Positions 1 to 11,700 of a stretch of 64,000 bases of DNA are shown piece after piece. A program made the translations under genes and the position numbers. The DNA comes from Taeniopygia guttata. Lineage: Eukaryota > Chordata > Aves > Passeriformes > Estrildidae. Within the stretch, counting starts at the first letter, position 1. Every line of letters begins with the position of its first letter. Location: NCBI RefSeq assembly GCF_048771995.1, contig NC_133026.1, forward strand, positions 54,375,001 through 54,439,000, read 5' to 3'. The notes under the pieces are model-generated. The model searched no databases and was not told the DNA's origin. It was given only the letters and a program-made list of their open reading frames with translations.

Positions 1-834
1 TTGTGTTATCTTGTCTTTCAGATAAGATAGTCCCTGAATGTGGGAAATCACCTGATTATTTTAATTATTTTTACACCATTTTCTGAGTTACACGAAAAAG
101 CATTTCAACATTTCACAATGTCTATTTTGCTATGGACTAAAATGGTATATATTACACTACTATTTACAAAAGCTATATTATGCATACATAAACTGACAGA
201 TTATACTGTATCAAAAGAAGTAATTACAAATTGTACTGTATCAGAATTTTTGTGATCAATAATCACTTGCAAAACAAAAGTTAATACACAAATGTGAAAG
301 CCAATAACTATATTTGTTATTTATAACACCATTAACTAAATGGCCCATGACAAAAAGCAGTTGTAGGAAGACTATTTTGCCCATGGGAGGGACTTCACAT
401 TGCAGCAGATTTGGGCAGGACTGCTACTCATGAAAATTAGAACCATATTGGGGAAGTTCACAGATAAGAGTCTCCTATGGGAAGGAACCCATGGCGTAGC
501 AAAAGAGATTCTTCTCCCTAAATGAACTGAAGAAGAAGAATAATTTTTAGAAATTACAAACTGACTAAAAACCCCATGTTTTTGTCTCCCTGCACTGTGG
601 TGGGAAAGAAAGAAGGGCTGGGGCGGGGGGCATGGAGGGGGATGAAAACTAAAACTATAAATTTTAGTTATCATCCTCTTTGAATTCTGTTTATAAATTT
701 TTCTGTACACCTTTTAAAGTTTTGAGCCTGTTTTGCCCCTAGAATGTTTTATCCTAATCCTTATCTCACCCCATCACGGTTTGACACTGGCACAATGCCA
801 CTGCCCCTATGAAAATACACCTTCCCCAAATAAG
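1..834 (-). mobile_element. Internal (non-LTR) part of a degraded LTR retrotransposon, cut by the window's left edge
   Basis: On the minus strand this stretch follows directly after the LTR at 835-1307, so it would be the 5' internal region of an endogenous retrovirus-like element. Positions about 180-335 closely match 58620-58765 in the same orientation: both contain ctgaca-attatactgtatcaaa, then attacaaa-tgtact-tatca, and end in gttatttataac. This shows the block is a dispersed repeat. No gag, pol or env-like reading frame is visible; the 112-codon minus ORF at 372-710 has no recognisable domain. A G-rich run at 615-641 has four G-tracts. The class (probably ERVL-like) is inferred from memory of avian repeats. 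Confidence 0.45.
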
Positions 835-1307
835 TGCTGTGAGATGTGACCAGAAACAGAGCAGAGCAGGCTCGAGCTTAGAAATAAAGGGGAAAAAACA
901 CCAATTTTATTAACCTACAATTATAATAAGAGGAACATACAGAATTCAGAATGAAAACCTTCCAAAATGTTCCTCCTCCCCCCACCCAATTTCCAACAAA
1001 ACACAAAAACCCTGAGACTCTCAATCAAGTTACCACCCCTCATATAATCAATACTCAGTCCATCAAGGGAGAGAGGAGTCTCTCTTGTACCACAGACCCC
1101 CCCGCCCCCCCCAAGGAAATACAATTGCAATCTCTTGTGTTTCCATGTCACATATGGCACTGCCTGGAGAAAATCTGCCAGTGTGACATCCTCCTTCCAT
1201 GTACAGTGTTCTCACCACTGTGCATAGACCGAGGCTGCTCAAAGGGCTCCTTTTAAGGATGATGTGCCAAGAACCAAAGAACAACAGTTTCTCATTTTGG
1301 GACAACA
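835..1307 (-). mobile_element. LTR of an endogenous retrovirus-like element (LTR B)
   Basis: Read on the minus strand, the block begins TGTTGTCCC at 1307 and ends in CACAGCA at 835, giving the TG...CA ends of an LTR and a length of about 473 bp. A polyadenylation signal AATAAA (plus strand tttatt, 906-911) lies 70 bp before the 3' end, which suits the R region. A C-rich stretch (about 1097-1112 on +) and a C-run (about 1311-1319, just outside the 5' end) are conspicuous. Target-site duplications were not found, as expected if the element continues into 1-834. Family name not assigned; boundaries are good to about 10 bp if the LTR reading is right. Confidence 0.5.
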
Positions 1308-1344
1308 GTCCCCCCCCCCATCCTCTCCTTCCCTGGGGCCAAGA

Positions 1345-1830
1345 ATCTTGAGAACAAACACCTCCCCTGGGACCCCGAACTTCCTAAGCAGTCGCCGATG
1401 GATCAATGCAGAATGACGAGATGGGCCTTGCTTGTTTATCCAAGGATTGTTTATTATACCAGAAGGGCGATACTAAAAATATCCATGACTCGAATGCAGA
1501 ACAGAGGCAAGGCCCATGAACAAAGGCAGGGTAGTGGAATTTAAGGGACATGACCAGGGTGGAGTTTAGGGCTGGGAACCAATAACAAAGAGACTGGGGA
1601 GGAACACAAGGTGGGGATTACAATGTTTAAACCAATAGAGTTACAGGGGAAGGCAACTGTTTAATTAAACCAATGAGGTATTGAAAGATACATAAATGAT
1701 AGGGAATTCTCTGGAACAAGGGGTAGGTATAAGGGAGGACTGACAGCAGGGAGTAAACCAATGCCTCAGGGGTGTGGTACAAAACCAACTATTGAAAACA
1801 ATAAAGAGAAAACACACTGCAACAAAAACT
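1345..1830 (-). mobile_element. Second, unrelated LTR-like sequence (LTR A)
   Basis: The minus strand reads like an LTR: a region rich in ATTGG (four CCAAT pentamers on the plus strand at 1579, 1632, 1670 and 1758), then an AATAAA signal (plus tttatt 1450-1455), then about 100 bp resembling U5 that ends near TTCGGGGTCCC. It lies 5' of LTR B in the same orientation but does not resemble it, so it is either a nested insertion or a different solo LTR. No reading frame is present. The exact ends are uncertain; the 3' end could be at about 1349, 1360 or 1372. Confidence 0.42.
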
Positions 1831-4800
1831 GACACTGAGCATGTGAATGTCTTTCATCTTTTTTGCTTTGCATATGATTCAGAGGTTTGTTCCAGAAAAT
1901 GCTGAGCTGTGCAGCTGAAATTGCTGTGGGCCCAAGACAGCTACAGTATTTAGTTACTCAAACTATAGCCCTTTTTTTTGGAAGTGTTTATCTCCACTAC
2001 CACTTCACGCAAATAATATGCACCTAACTTGAAGACAAACTTCACAACCAAAAGAGAAATTAAACTGGGATTATAATGGCTCCATTCAAGGTTGCATTCA
2101 CAACTCTTCTCTTATGATATGCATTCATCAGGTACAGTCACTTTTCCCATGGCCTCTGTAATGAAAGAGTGTTTGGTGTTAATGAATCAGAGGGAATATT
2201 TTACCATTCAAATTTGTTCTAAGGTAGCAGATCTATTTTGATGTTGCTTTGAAGTCAATTAAAATGCTTTGAAGAAGCAGGAAGGTGATCTGAACTCCTC
2301 AGTGTAACCTCAGTGATTTCTACATAGAGGTGAGTATCCTGTGTTCAGGCATGAAGTCCACAGGTACTCTGTGGTAGTGACTGATGTCAGGCTGGTGTGT
2401 CAGCAGAAAAGCAGCATTTGTGTGTGTCTCTGACATGCTCTGCATGAGCTGACGGCAGCAGGCTCCCCTTCCCTCCCTGTGATGTCAGATGCTGCCCCAT
2501 TTACTGCAATGACAGCTCACTTAAGGGACACATGCCAGCCTTGCCTGTGCACAAGGTCCCCTACCTTACGCTGTTTGATCTGCTTCATTTGGTACCAGCT
2601 GTGCCAGGATGCTAAACTCTCACCAATGAAGGAGCCAGCAAAAGCAATTTAGCATTCCTACTCTAAGCATGAAGGAGAAGTGAAGCACAGTCCTCGTTTC
2701 ATTTACTCAGTGTAGAAAATTTGGATCCTTATTTCTCTCAAGCCAAGATTTGTCCCTGGGTTTGTTTTTTTTTTTCTACCCACCCACTGCATCTCACTGT
2801 AGCAGGAATCTGGCTGGCTTCTACTTGGTTTTAAGCATGGAGGGTGGAGGTGATGCACTAGAAGGGAGCATTGCAGTCCTTCTGAGACAACCATCATTGC
2901 TCCACTGTTGTTAATCTTTCATTGGCATGAGAAATGTAATTGAATTGGGAGCAAATAGAATTAATGATTTCATTCAGCCAAAATCTCTCATTGAGAATGT
3001 CACTGCAACACTTTCAGCTCCTCAGACTACTGGGTGGTACAAGAGAAGCCCATAACTAATATAGCTGCAATGCTGAGAAGCCAACTGTTCAATTCCTGCT
3101 CCATTTCAAATGGCCAGTAAAACTCATGAAATGATAAATGGTTTGGTTTCAGAAGGACGGTGAAAGGAAAATTAGCTGATGCTAATTCTGAGAACCGTGG
3201 ACACCAAAACAGCTTTGATGCCTTAGAGACCTAGAAATGAAACAACACACTTTTGAGATAATATTAAAATAGGAGGTAATACAAAGGCTGGTTTTTATTG
3301 GAGGCCTCCAGGGGCAAATACAGAAAATGCTCACCTCTGCATGGGGTGAATATAGTTTTAAAAGCTTAGCAGATTTGCATAATTGACAAAAATCCCCTAT
3401 TCGAGACATAAGTGGTGAGGTAATTCCCACATGATTCAACCCTTTTCTAAATCATCCCCCCTTAGATAGGTACTAAACTTAGTTTATGAAAATGTGTCTC
3501 AAATAGCTGGTTTCAACCTTGGCTCCCAGGAAGAACCAAGATAGGATAGAGCTTTAAGCCTCTAAAATGTATTTTGTCTTTCTGCCTATCATGGTAGGGA
3601 AAAGTACTGGGGCTAGCTATGAATACAATAATAGACTACAAATATATGTGTAAAGTATACAGAGAATATATAAAAGGAAAAAGACAAAAATCAATTTGGC
3701 ATCATCTTGATACACACATAACGTCCCGTCATTTGAATCCTCTCCTCTGTTACCTGCTGACCAGTGCTACAATGCACTAAATATATTCACATCAGTAGTT
3801 CTTATCAGCACATGACTTGTGCTCTCATCTGCACAATACTTTAAAAAAATCACTGAATTATTGACAAGGTAGTTCCAAGAGTCTCACTGGCAGTAAACCT
3901 CAGTCAGTAAACCTCAGATCAAGTTCCCACAATTTTAGATAACTAATAAAATCTTTCTGATCATTCAACTTTTCATTTTCTCCATAGGCAGATGAATTAC
4001 CAAAGACTGGTAAGAAGATTTTCCTAATGAGGTTAATTATGCATTTTAGAAGGATCTCTGTAGGGATAGGAAAAATAACACTGGTGATCAGCTTGCTGCC
4101 TTTTGTTGTCTTGTCTGTTCTGACATCATACCAGTTCCGGTCAGCTGCCTTTCCTTTTTCTGTGGTAAGTCATGCATGACATCTCTCAGCATTAATCAGG
4201 TCTTTTCCTAGTATGTTCCTCTCATTTCTGATGTTCTTAGTATAGTCATAATCTGATTTATTTATAGTTATGACCTGATTTATTAAGATATTATAGTAAT
4301 ATACTGGGACTGCTTCTATGACTACCTTACAAGAGATGCATAAAGTATCTGGACTTTATAAATGCAGTGGTGTAACACATGTGATGATCACCAATGTAAA
4401 AATCATGGCATCAAAAACTATGTTGGAGATCCTGGGACAATGAAAAATATTCTAAAAATTTAAAACTTCTCAACTGCTGGTCTTCTATAAAATTGTATGG
4501 TTTCATGTTGACATCAGCTTTACTTCTACTTCCATTACAGTTCACCTGCTACCTCTCTTTAAATATTCATTGTGGTCATCTGCCTGAACTGTGCTGACTG
4601 AACTAGATACCATAGCCTCATCTGATATGCATCCCAGCCTCTCCTCTCTCTTGCCTTCCATCCTCTGATCTGTCAGGCACTAAGCAGCATCTACCTGCCT
4701 TTTACTTTAAATTGGTGACTTTTCTTGGTGATGACTTTCACTCACCATTTTACAATGTTAGTTTTAAAGTTCACAGTACATATGTCATAGGCTATTGCTG

Positions 4801-5035
4801 TAATTTGCTTTAGGAGTGTCTGCCCATCCATTTGTCTAAATAGAGTCTAACTTCTATTCAAAGGGCTGCAATGAGACCCACCCTTAACAATTTGTGTAAA
4901 GGTTTACAAAAGGAATTTGATTTTTTCAACAATCTTAAACCCTGGGCTTGTGCTTTAATTTTGTTCCCTCTAGGATATGATACCATTAGAGGGATTAGGT
5001 TTGTACTTCTTCCTTTTCAAAAGGAGCATGTTTCA

Positions 5036-5070
5036 CTTTTACTTAGTGACACTGTTTCACTAAGTAAAAG
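5036..5070. repeat. Perfect 14-bp inverted repeat (hairpin)
   Basis: Arm cttttacttagtga (5036-5049), 7-nt loop (5050-5056) and exact reverse complement tcactaagtaaaag (5057-5070). A perfect 14-bp stem is unlikely to persist by chance in neutral AT-rich DNA of any age. It could be the remnant of a small DNA transposon or a recent foldback duplication. No flanking target duplication was seen. Confidence 0.75.
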
Positions 5071-6893
5071 ATGTGTCTTTAAACTCACATTAAAGACAAA
5101 TGTAAAGTACCAGTTGCAAAGAAACTTCAAAGCAAAGCTGTTCATCGTATTTGCAAAGAAAACTGCATTAAAATCAGGTAGTAGCAAAGCCTATGTTAAG
5201 TGGAGTTGTGTTGCACAGAGCCAAAACACATGGATAGATGCATCCTCTGCCTCAGAGAACAAGATCCTAAACCAAAGCATATTCAAGATAAACAGAAGTT
5301 TTAATTTACTTTGACAGCAACTGGGACAGGCCTTGAACCCCAGAACTTCAAAGTTTTGTAGCTCCCTATGACTGAATTTAAAAATCCATGAAAATTGTAA
5401 GCAATTCCACCTGGTCCTCTACCAAGGGCCACCTCTTGATCATTTCAGATTACAAAAGAGACCAACATTAATAGGGCATTGATTTGGTTTTGGGAATCAG
5501 GCAGTAGGTTTGACACTCTTAACACTCATGTGATCCTATAATTTTCACTCCCTGGGAAAGCTTTTGGGAAAGTTATTTTCCTCTCATTTTAATTTTTTCT
5601 AAAACAACATTCATACTGTGGATTGTGTATCTTATTTAGAAAAATTATAATCAATACAGAAAGCAGATCATGTTCCATTGCATTGTGATACCCTTCAATA
5701 ATAGCATAGACAACTTCTCCCTCTCTCTGGCTGAGTGCTGTTAACCTTAGTTTCTGAAGTTTCCTGAGCCCTGATGTGTGGAAAAGGGAGAAAAGACCGA
5801 ATAGCTATGCAGCCCAAACTCCCTCACTTTGCTCAGGCAGCTTTTACCATAAGCAGATGGAAATGAATAGCAGAGTTTACACAGAATATCCCACACACAG
5901 AGGACAAGTAGCAAAACAGTTCACTATTGTCTAATTGACTAGGGAGTTGCTGAGCTATCACTCCACTAAAGCACTGGATGAGTCTTACCAGGCCAAGGAC
6001 AGGCCTCCATTCCACCTTGTGAGGGGCTGAACCTTCACTTTGCTTTTCTGAGTCCTTGTTTTTCCCTTCTATTTAATATCTTTCCAGGTCACAGTTTTTC
6101 CAGTGAAATTTCCTTATTTGCTGCTTACCCTAGGCTCAATGAAGTTGTCTTTGCCTTATGTTTTATTTTGCATATCTCTAGCCAATGTGCTTTTTCACAA
6201 TGTCTCTTCACATCTCAAAAGCCTGAGCCCAGATTGTGCAGCTGGACTTCATTATATTCAGCCTTCAGGTCATGCAAGGCCCCAGCCTGGAAATGAGGAT
6301 TGAAAACAGGTTCCTCAGAGAAACTCTGACTGGGGACACACTTCTGCCAGTTGCTAAGAAATTCTGAAGAGCAGGATGTTTTTCTCATGTGAACATGGGT
6401 GTAGGCAGGCGTCTTTGTGAAACCAGGACTCAGCACCTGATGCCTTAAATCATGATTTTTCTTCTCTCAGTGGGAAGAGCAGGAGGTGAGATTGCTACCA
6501 CCCACTTGTCTAGTAATAGTCTAGCATTTGGAGCATCTATCCTGCAAGGGGCAATATGAGGTCTGGGACTTGCTTAAAGCCTTGTCTCTCAAATCCCATG
6601 AGAGCCCTGTAAGTGGCAGTCTGGAGGGCAGTAATTTTGCAGTCTGTGGCAACAGCCATGCCTGGATTTTCAGCAGCTGCCTGCACACATAGGGCTGCCC
6701 TGACAGAGCTCATAAACAGCTTTGAAGCAACCCATGCCCCAGCATAGCTCCCTGCAGGGTGATGGCCAAGACTATGAGGGAGTCCCCTGGCATTAGGTAG
6801 ATCTCACTTCCTCTCAGTACCAGGAAAATCCTACAAATAGACCAAAAATATGCAATCAGGCTGGAATTTTTTGAGTTTTAGAGCTGAAGTTTT

Positions 6894-6917
6894 ACATACT
6901 CAGAAATCTGAGTATGT
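6894..6917. repeat. 24-bp near-perfect palindrome
   Basis: Arms acatactcaga and tctgagtatgt (11 bp each) surround a 2-nt centre. Function unknown; it could form a cruciform or be a dimeric transcription-factor site. Confidence 0.75.
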
Positions 6918-9900
6918 TGGCTTTCCAAGTCTATTTGACAAGGGGTGGAGGGATCATTTCGGAGGAAACTCAATATGAATGGTTAACAGCTTTAGTCCTC
7001 ATGAAGAAAATTGGTATCCCTAACCTTCCCATGAATTCTTAACACATTCCTAAATATTTCCTCCAAGTTTTTAATCCTATTTCTGCCCCAGGGTTTAAAC
7101 TGAGGGGACAGAAGTGCCTGGTCATGCTATGGATGTCTTCCCATGAGCACCTCAACATGGATCTTGTGGCAGGTTCAGTCACAGACCTTGACTTTTACCT
7201 GCAAAATGGAGCTCCAGACAGTTCAGTTCAGTTCTCATTGCTGCCAGCAAAGTGGAGTAACACAAAGTCAACTTTACACCAGGTCTGAGGTGATGTAATG
7301 AGAAAATAGATTTCCCAAGAAGACTTCTCTTCTTCCTTTTCAAAAACACCCTTAACTTTTAAGCTTGCTTTTGGATTTTATTTTAGCAGATACTAGCTAA
7401 CAGGAGGAAGGGATTTTTTGGCAGACATGTAGAGAAAGATCAGAAGAAACTTGTTTCTCCCCCTTGATATATAGAACAGGTGAAGGCTTCAAAGACTTTT
7501 TCATGGGTAGAATGCAAACTATACTGCCACAGTTAGCTTTGTGTGTATCACTGCTTTGACCCATGCCTCTGCACCACTTCTCAGCAGACCTTTTGTTCTC
7601 CTTGTTAAGGTGTGTGTCAGCTGGTGCATGTCAGCTCTGATGTAGTGATACTACTGACACCTGCACTCAGTCTACTGACACTCTTAAATTTATTTATTGC
7701 ACATTTACTATTCTGCTAACCTTGATCAAAAAATTCTCCCTTAACATTGAAGAGGACATGATTAGAGCTTTTGCTTCAAAACAAAAGTAGGATGGTTCTT
7801 GAAAATACTGGGTTTGAACAAAGCTACGCTGAGGGGAAGAGAAACCTGGGCACAGTGAAAAATATTCCAGCAGGTTCTGCTCATGTATTTTCTGCAAATC
7901 CTTACCCCATCTACAGAAAGCCTTATTCTAGAACAGCACCAAGAAGAGCTGCCTGAACCTTCATTCTGCTTTCTAACCTCGATCCTCATTTTCCTTGGCA
8001 TGAGAAATTTTATTCTAGTTTCCCTGTTTTATGGATGTTCAGGGACTACAGAGTAGTATATGAAGTCCATGACCTCTCTACACAAAGCAATGCATTCATT
8101 ATTGATTACACAAGATGCATTCATCTAAAGGCATTTGCAGTTAAAAAAATTAATTGATATGTCAAAGTTATTAATTCATTGTTAGTTAAGACTTACCAAA
8201 GGCTTTCCTTCAGAAAGCACATTTTTGAGACCTACAGTCAGGAGATATTATTGTGTATTTAGCTCTCTCATCTTCTGTATGTCATTTCTGAGCTACAACA
8301 GAGAGAAGAGTAGCAATGTGTGAACATTTCTCAACACTGTTTTGAAGAGGGGGAAAAGGAAGAGAGAAGGTGTTGAAATTCAATTTTCATTTTTACCAAG
8401 GGTGCCTCTGATAAAAGCTACAAGAAGGTGCAAAAAGATGCATCTAAAATAAGACTAGTGTAAGATTATTAGCTAAAGACTTCTTTTCCCCACAGTGTGA
8501 GAAAAATCAGTCTCATATGCCAAGGACTAGGAAGAGCTTGGTTCCTATAAGTGACTGTTACAGCAACTGTTAGCATCCAAAGTGTCTTTTCATCTAATGA
8601 TAGAAATAATTCAAATTTCCTTCTAGAGGCAGTCGCTGGATGAGTGGAGTATTTACTGTCATGCATTTACAATAACATGGAACAGATCAGAAATAGAGAC
8701 TGGGGGAGAACCAACGAAAGGTCTGCTGCAATCTCGATACAAAGACTATTTTGCCTCCAACCCCTGCTGTTTGTTTGTAGTTATTTAAATGCTGCAGAAG
8801 TCTTTCTGGGGAAAAACAACAAAACAAAACAAACAATTTTAAAAAACCCACCAGAACAAGACATGTGTGCATAATGCCATTAGCAGCCAATTCATGAGCA
8901 AAGAGTGACTTAGGGAATCATATTGGTGCCATGCATGCCAAGACCCCTTCACAAATGCCTAACCTGAGAGAGAAACTCACCACTGGTGAGGCATTCCCTC
9001 CCAAAAAAGGCAAGATTGTGCTGAAATGGCTTTAAAGAAAAATGCAAAAAGAGAGATACTAACTGTTACAATATTAATTTTTATTGTTATGCAAACCAAA
9101 AGGTGTGAATTTCTAGACAATACTGTAAATACTCAGAATTTTTAAAGTATATTTGATAGGAAAGAGAAAAAGAGGGGTATGGAAAATTGCATCTGGACAA
9201 ATAAACTTTTTAACTGAGACTGATTTTTCTTTCAGGAAAGATCCAAAGGATGTTCTACAGAAAGTCTTTCTGTCCCTTTTACTGACAGTTAAAAAGGAAG
9301 ATATTTCTGGTTCTGGCCTGTGTCCTTCTGACTGAGAAAACGAAATGTGCCAAGCACATTTAAGTTCCGATTTTACAAAAGCAATTTTCAATGATCTTTT
9401 GATGCTGACCTGAGATAGACTAAGGGAACCTGAATTTTGACTCAAAGTGATTGGTACTTTCTGTGTGGTGGGTGTCTTTCCTATTTAGGTGGGACAGCTC
9501 ATGTTTTCAGTGTAATTCTCCAGAATTCATCTTCACTGCAGCTCACTGTACTTTTAGTCACAAAGAGCATCAGGAGGAGGCCAAGCAGAGCACAAGTACC
9601 TTGATCAGCATTAATTCCTAATGCTGGAATCAGTACTGTATACACAACCTATCAAGGCACTGTTGCCATCTAAATGATGAATAGAAAGCCAATTTCTTTG
9701 CACAGGTCCCTTTGCAACAATTCCAAATTGCCAGTTATCCTTGGTGAGGGAGTGAGGGAATGTGGAACTCTACAACTCTGTCCGTGCTGAAACTCATTCT
9801 TGGATCTCAAGAAATCTTGTCCTTCTTATCACCCTAGTCTTTTCGTTAAGTTTGTATTTTGTTGACATGTCACACCAACCGTGTAAAAAGTAAAATAGGC

Positions 9901-11405
9901 TGGTATTAACTAAGTGATATTTAGTTCTTCACTCCTCCTAACCCCACCTGCCAATACAAAAGGATTTTGGATTTATTGTCATGTCTACTTGCACTGTGTC
10001 AAACCTGAAATATTCTCCCAAAGGCAGTAGTAGTTCTGGGAATTCTCTCTCCAGAAGTTTTTTTTCTATTTGAAGTTTTATCTAATTCCTGTGATTTCAG
10101 GAAGAGGACTTGGAGGAGGGAAGCAACATAACCTCCTCCCCTAGAAATCCAGCATGGACATCCATTTCCTGTGGGTGTTGATCAGGAATGAATTTCTTAT
10201 GGAAATGCTTTTTCTGTGGGTGAGCTCTGCAGCCCTTCCTTAGTCATACTTTCCCATGTAAAGCTCATTTTATGTAGCTTCAGAGCCTGGGGTGTCAACC
10301 CAGAAATTTGCTGATTGAAGTCAGCAGGACAGACTTTCCAGGGTAACAAAGTGAGGCCACTGCTGAACACCATCTACCTGTATGTAGCTCTGTGAAGCCA
10401 GATACAGATTCAAATAATGAAAATTTCAGATTCAAATAATGAAGCTGAAATCAAAGGGCACCTTTCAGATAAAATGCTTCCTCGCGATGGAACTGGTCTT
10501 CTGTGCTGGAATGTAAGTACCAGTTCAACATGTATTAGCATTTTAATGGATGAGAGGTGTTGATCTGAAGGTATGGTAATGAAGGAAAATGCAAAAAAAA
10601 AAAGAAAAAAAAAATCTGTATTTGTCTTCAATGAGAAGAATTTTAATTAAAAATAAGGGTCTAAATATTAAACTATAGAGCATGTATGGGTTTTAATTTA
10701 GGATGTTTATGAAAATTTTCCTAGATTTTTACAGGATTTAGAACTCCATTTATTTGATGTAAACATTTTTCTTTTGATGCATGTTTTCCACTGTTCCTTA
10801 CTTTCCTTTTCAGTGAGACAGACAGCTCTCCCCTCTCTGACTCACATCCACAAGTCAGCAAGACCTAGAGAAACTGCCCAGAGAATTTAGACAGTCTTTT
10901 GCTGCCCATTACATGCTGACCTAAACTGCAAGTATAGTACCAAGTTGTCACATATAAAAGAAGATTTAAAATTCAAATCCTGTACACCTGAAACCTTTCA
11001 TTTTTTCATATTGTTTTCCCATGTTTGCTATTCTATTAGTCCCATCTCGCCTTGTATTTTTGTCAATACATTCTGCCTCTCCAAATCCAAACTACAGTGC
11101 AATTTCAACTCTCAGGCTGCCCTACAGTTTCATTTCCTGCTCCAGTTTTCCACTCCACTGAATATTAAAGTGCTTATAATGGGGACATCTTTTATGTGCC
11201 ATGTCTGTAGTGTGAATTGTGAGTATCCATATGCTGTTATTTGTAAAGGTGCAAGTCTCTTGTTACTCTGTAGCATTTGATATCTGTATTTTAATTATTA
11301 TCACAATGGAGATGGCTGCAAGATACCTGCCAATTTTTTCTATCATCAATATTGTAAAATTGACTCCTATGGACCAGTATCTTTAAATTTTACTGCTTTA
11401 CACAA

Positions 11406-11700
11406 ATGAAGAGTGATCAGAATAGCAGAAATGTTGCAGGAGAATGGATTGCAAGCAACTTTGCCCTGATGAGTTGCAGCTGTACTAATTACCAAAGAGG
11501 AGGAACAGCCTTGCCCTTAATGGGTCCACAGCTATGTCCAGTGTGGATGGGTGTTATAAAAGAGTGGGTTAGCCAGCTGAGAGGAGGGTTTGTTGTGAGG
11601 ACTGTCAGAGTCTGCTGGCAAGAGTCTGCTGGCTGTGCTGTGAGGAAGGGTTAGGCTTGTTGCTTGAAGAAACAAGCGTCCCATCTTATTTCTACCTCTA
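11406..11700 (+). mobile_element. Possible LTR or promoter-like fragment
   Basis: The plus strand contains a TATA-like ttataaaa (11554-11561) after a mixed-composition block. It is followed by an exact 13-bp tandem duplication agagtctgctggc (11607 and 11621), then a region that could be U5. The 82-codon ORF at 11406-11654 has no recognisable product. The layout resembles a U3-R-U5 segment, but no AATAAA, TG/CA ends or target duplication could be fixed. It may instead be an unrelated repeat. Confidence 0.28.

Larger units (their letters stand above)
1831..11405. other. 5' flank, no gene seen
   Basis: AT-rich non-coding sequence upstream of AMPH. Open frames are short and scattered on both strands, with no domain, start context or splice pattern to support them. 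The longest, 147 codons on + at 4871-5314, contains a perfect hairpin and no protein-like pattern. Small direct repeats occur at 3894-3920 (a 13-14 bp unit twice) and at 10405-10443 (a 17-bp unit twice, 22 bp apart). Inverted repeats are listed separately. Distal AMPH enhancers could lie here, but none can be recognised. Confidence 0.6.

Noticed and set aside
4871..5314. 147-codon plus ORF
   Set aside because: No recognisable domain, includes a perfect hairpin, no splice or promoter context.
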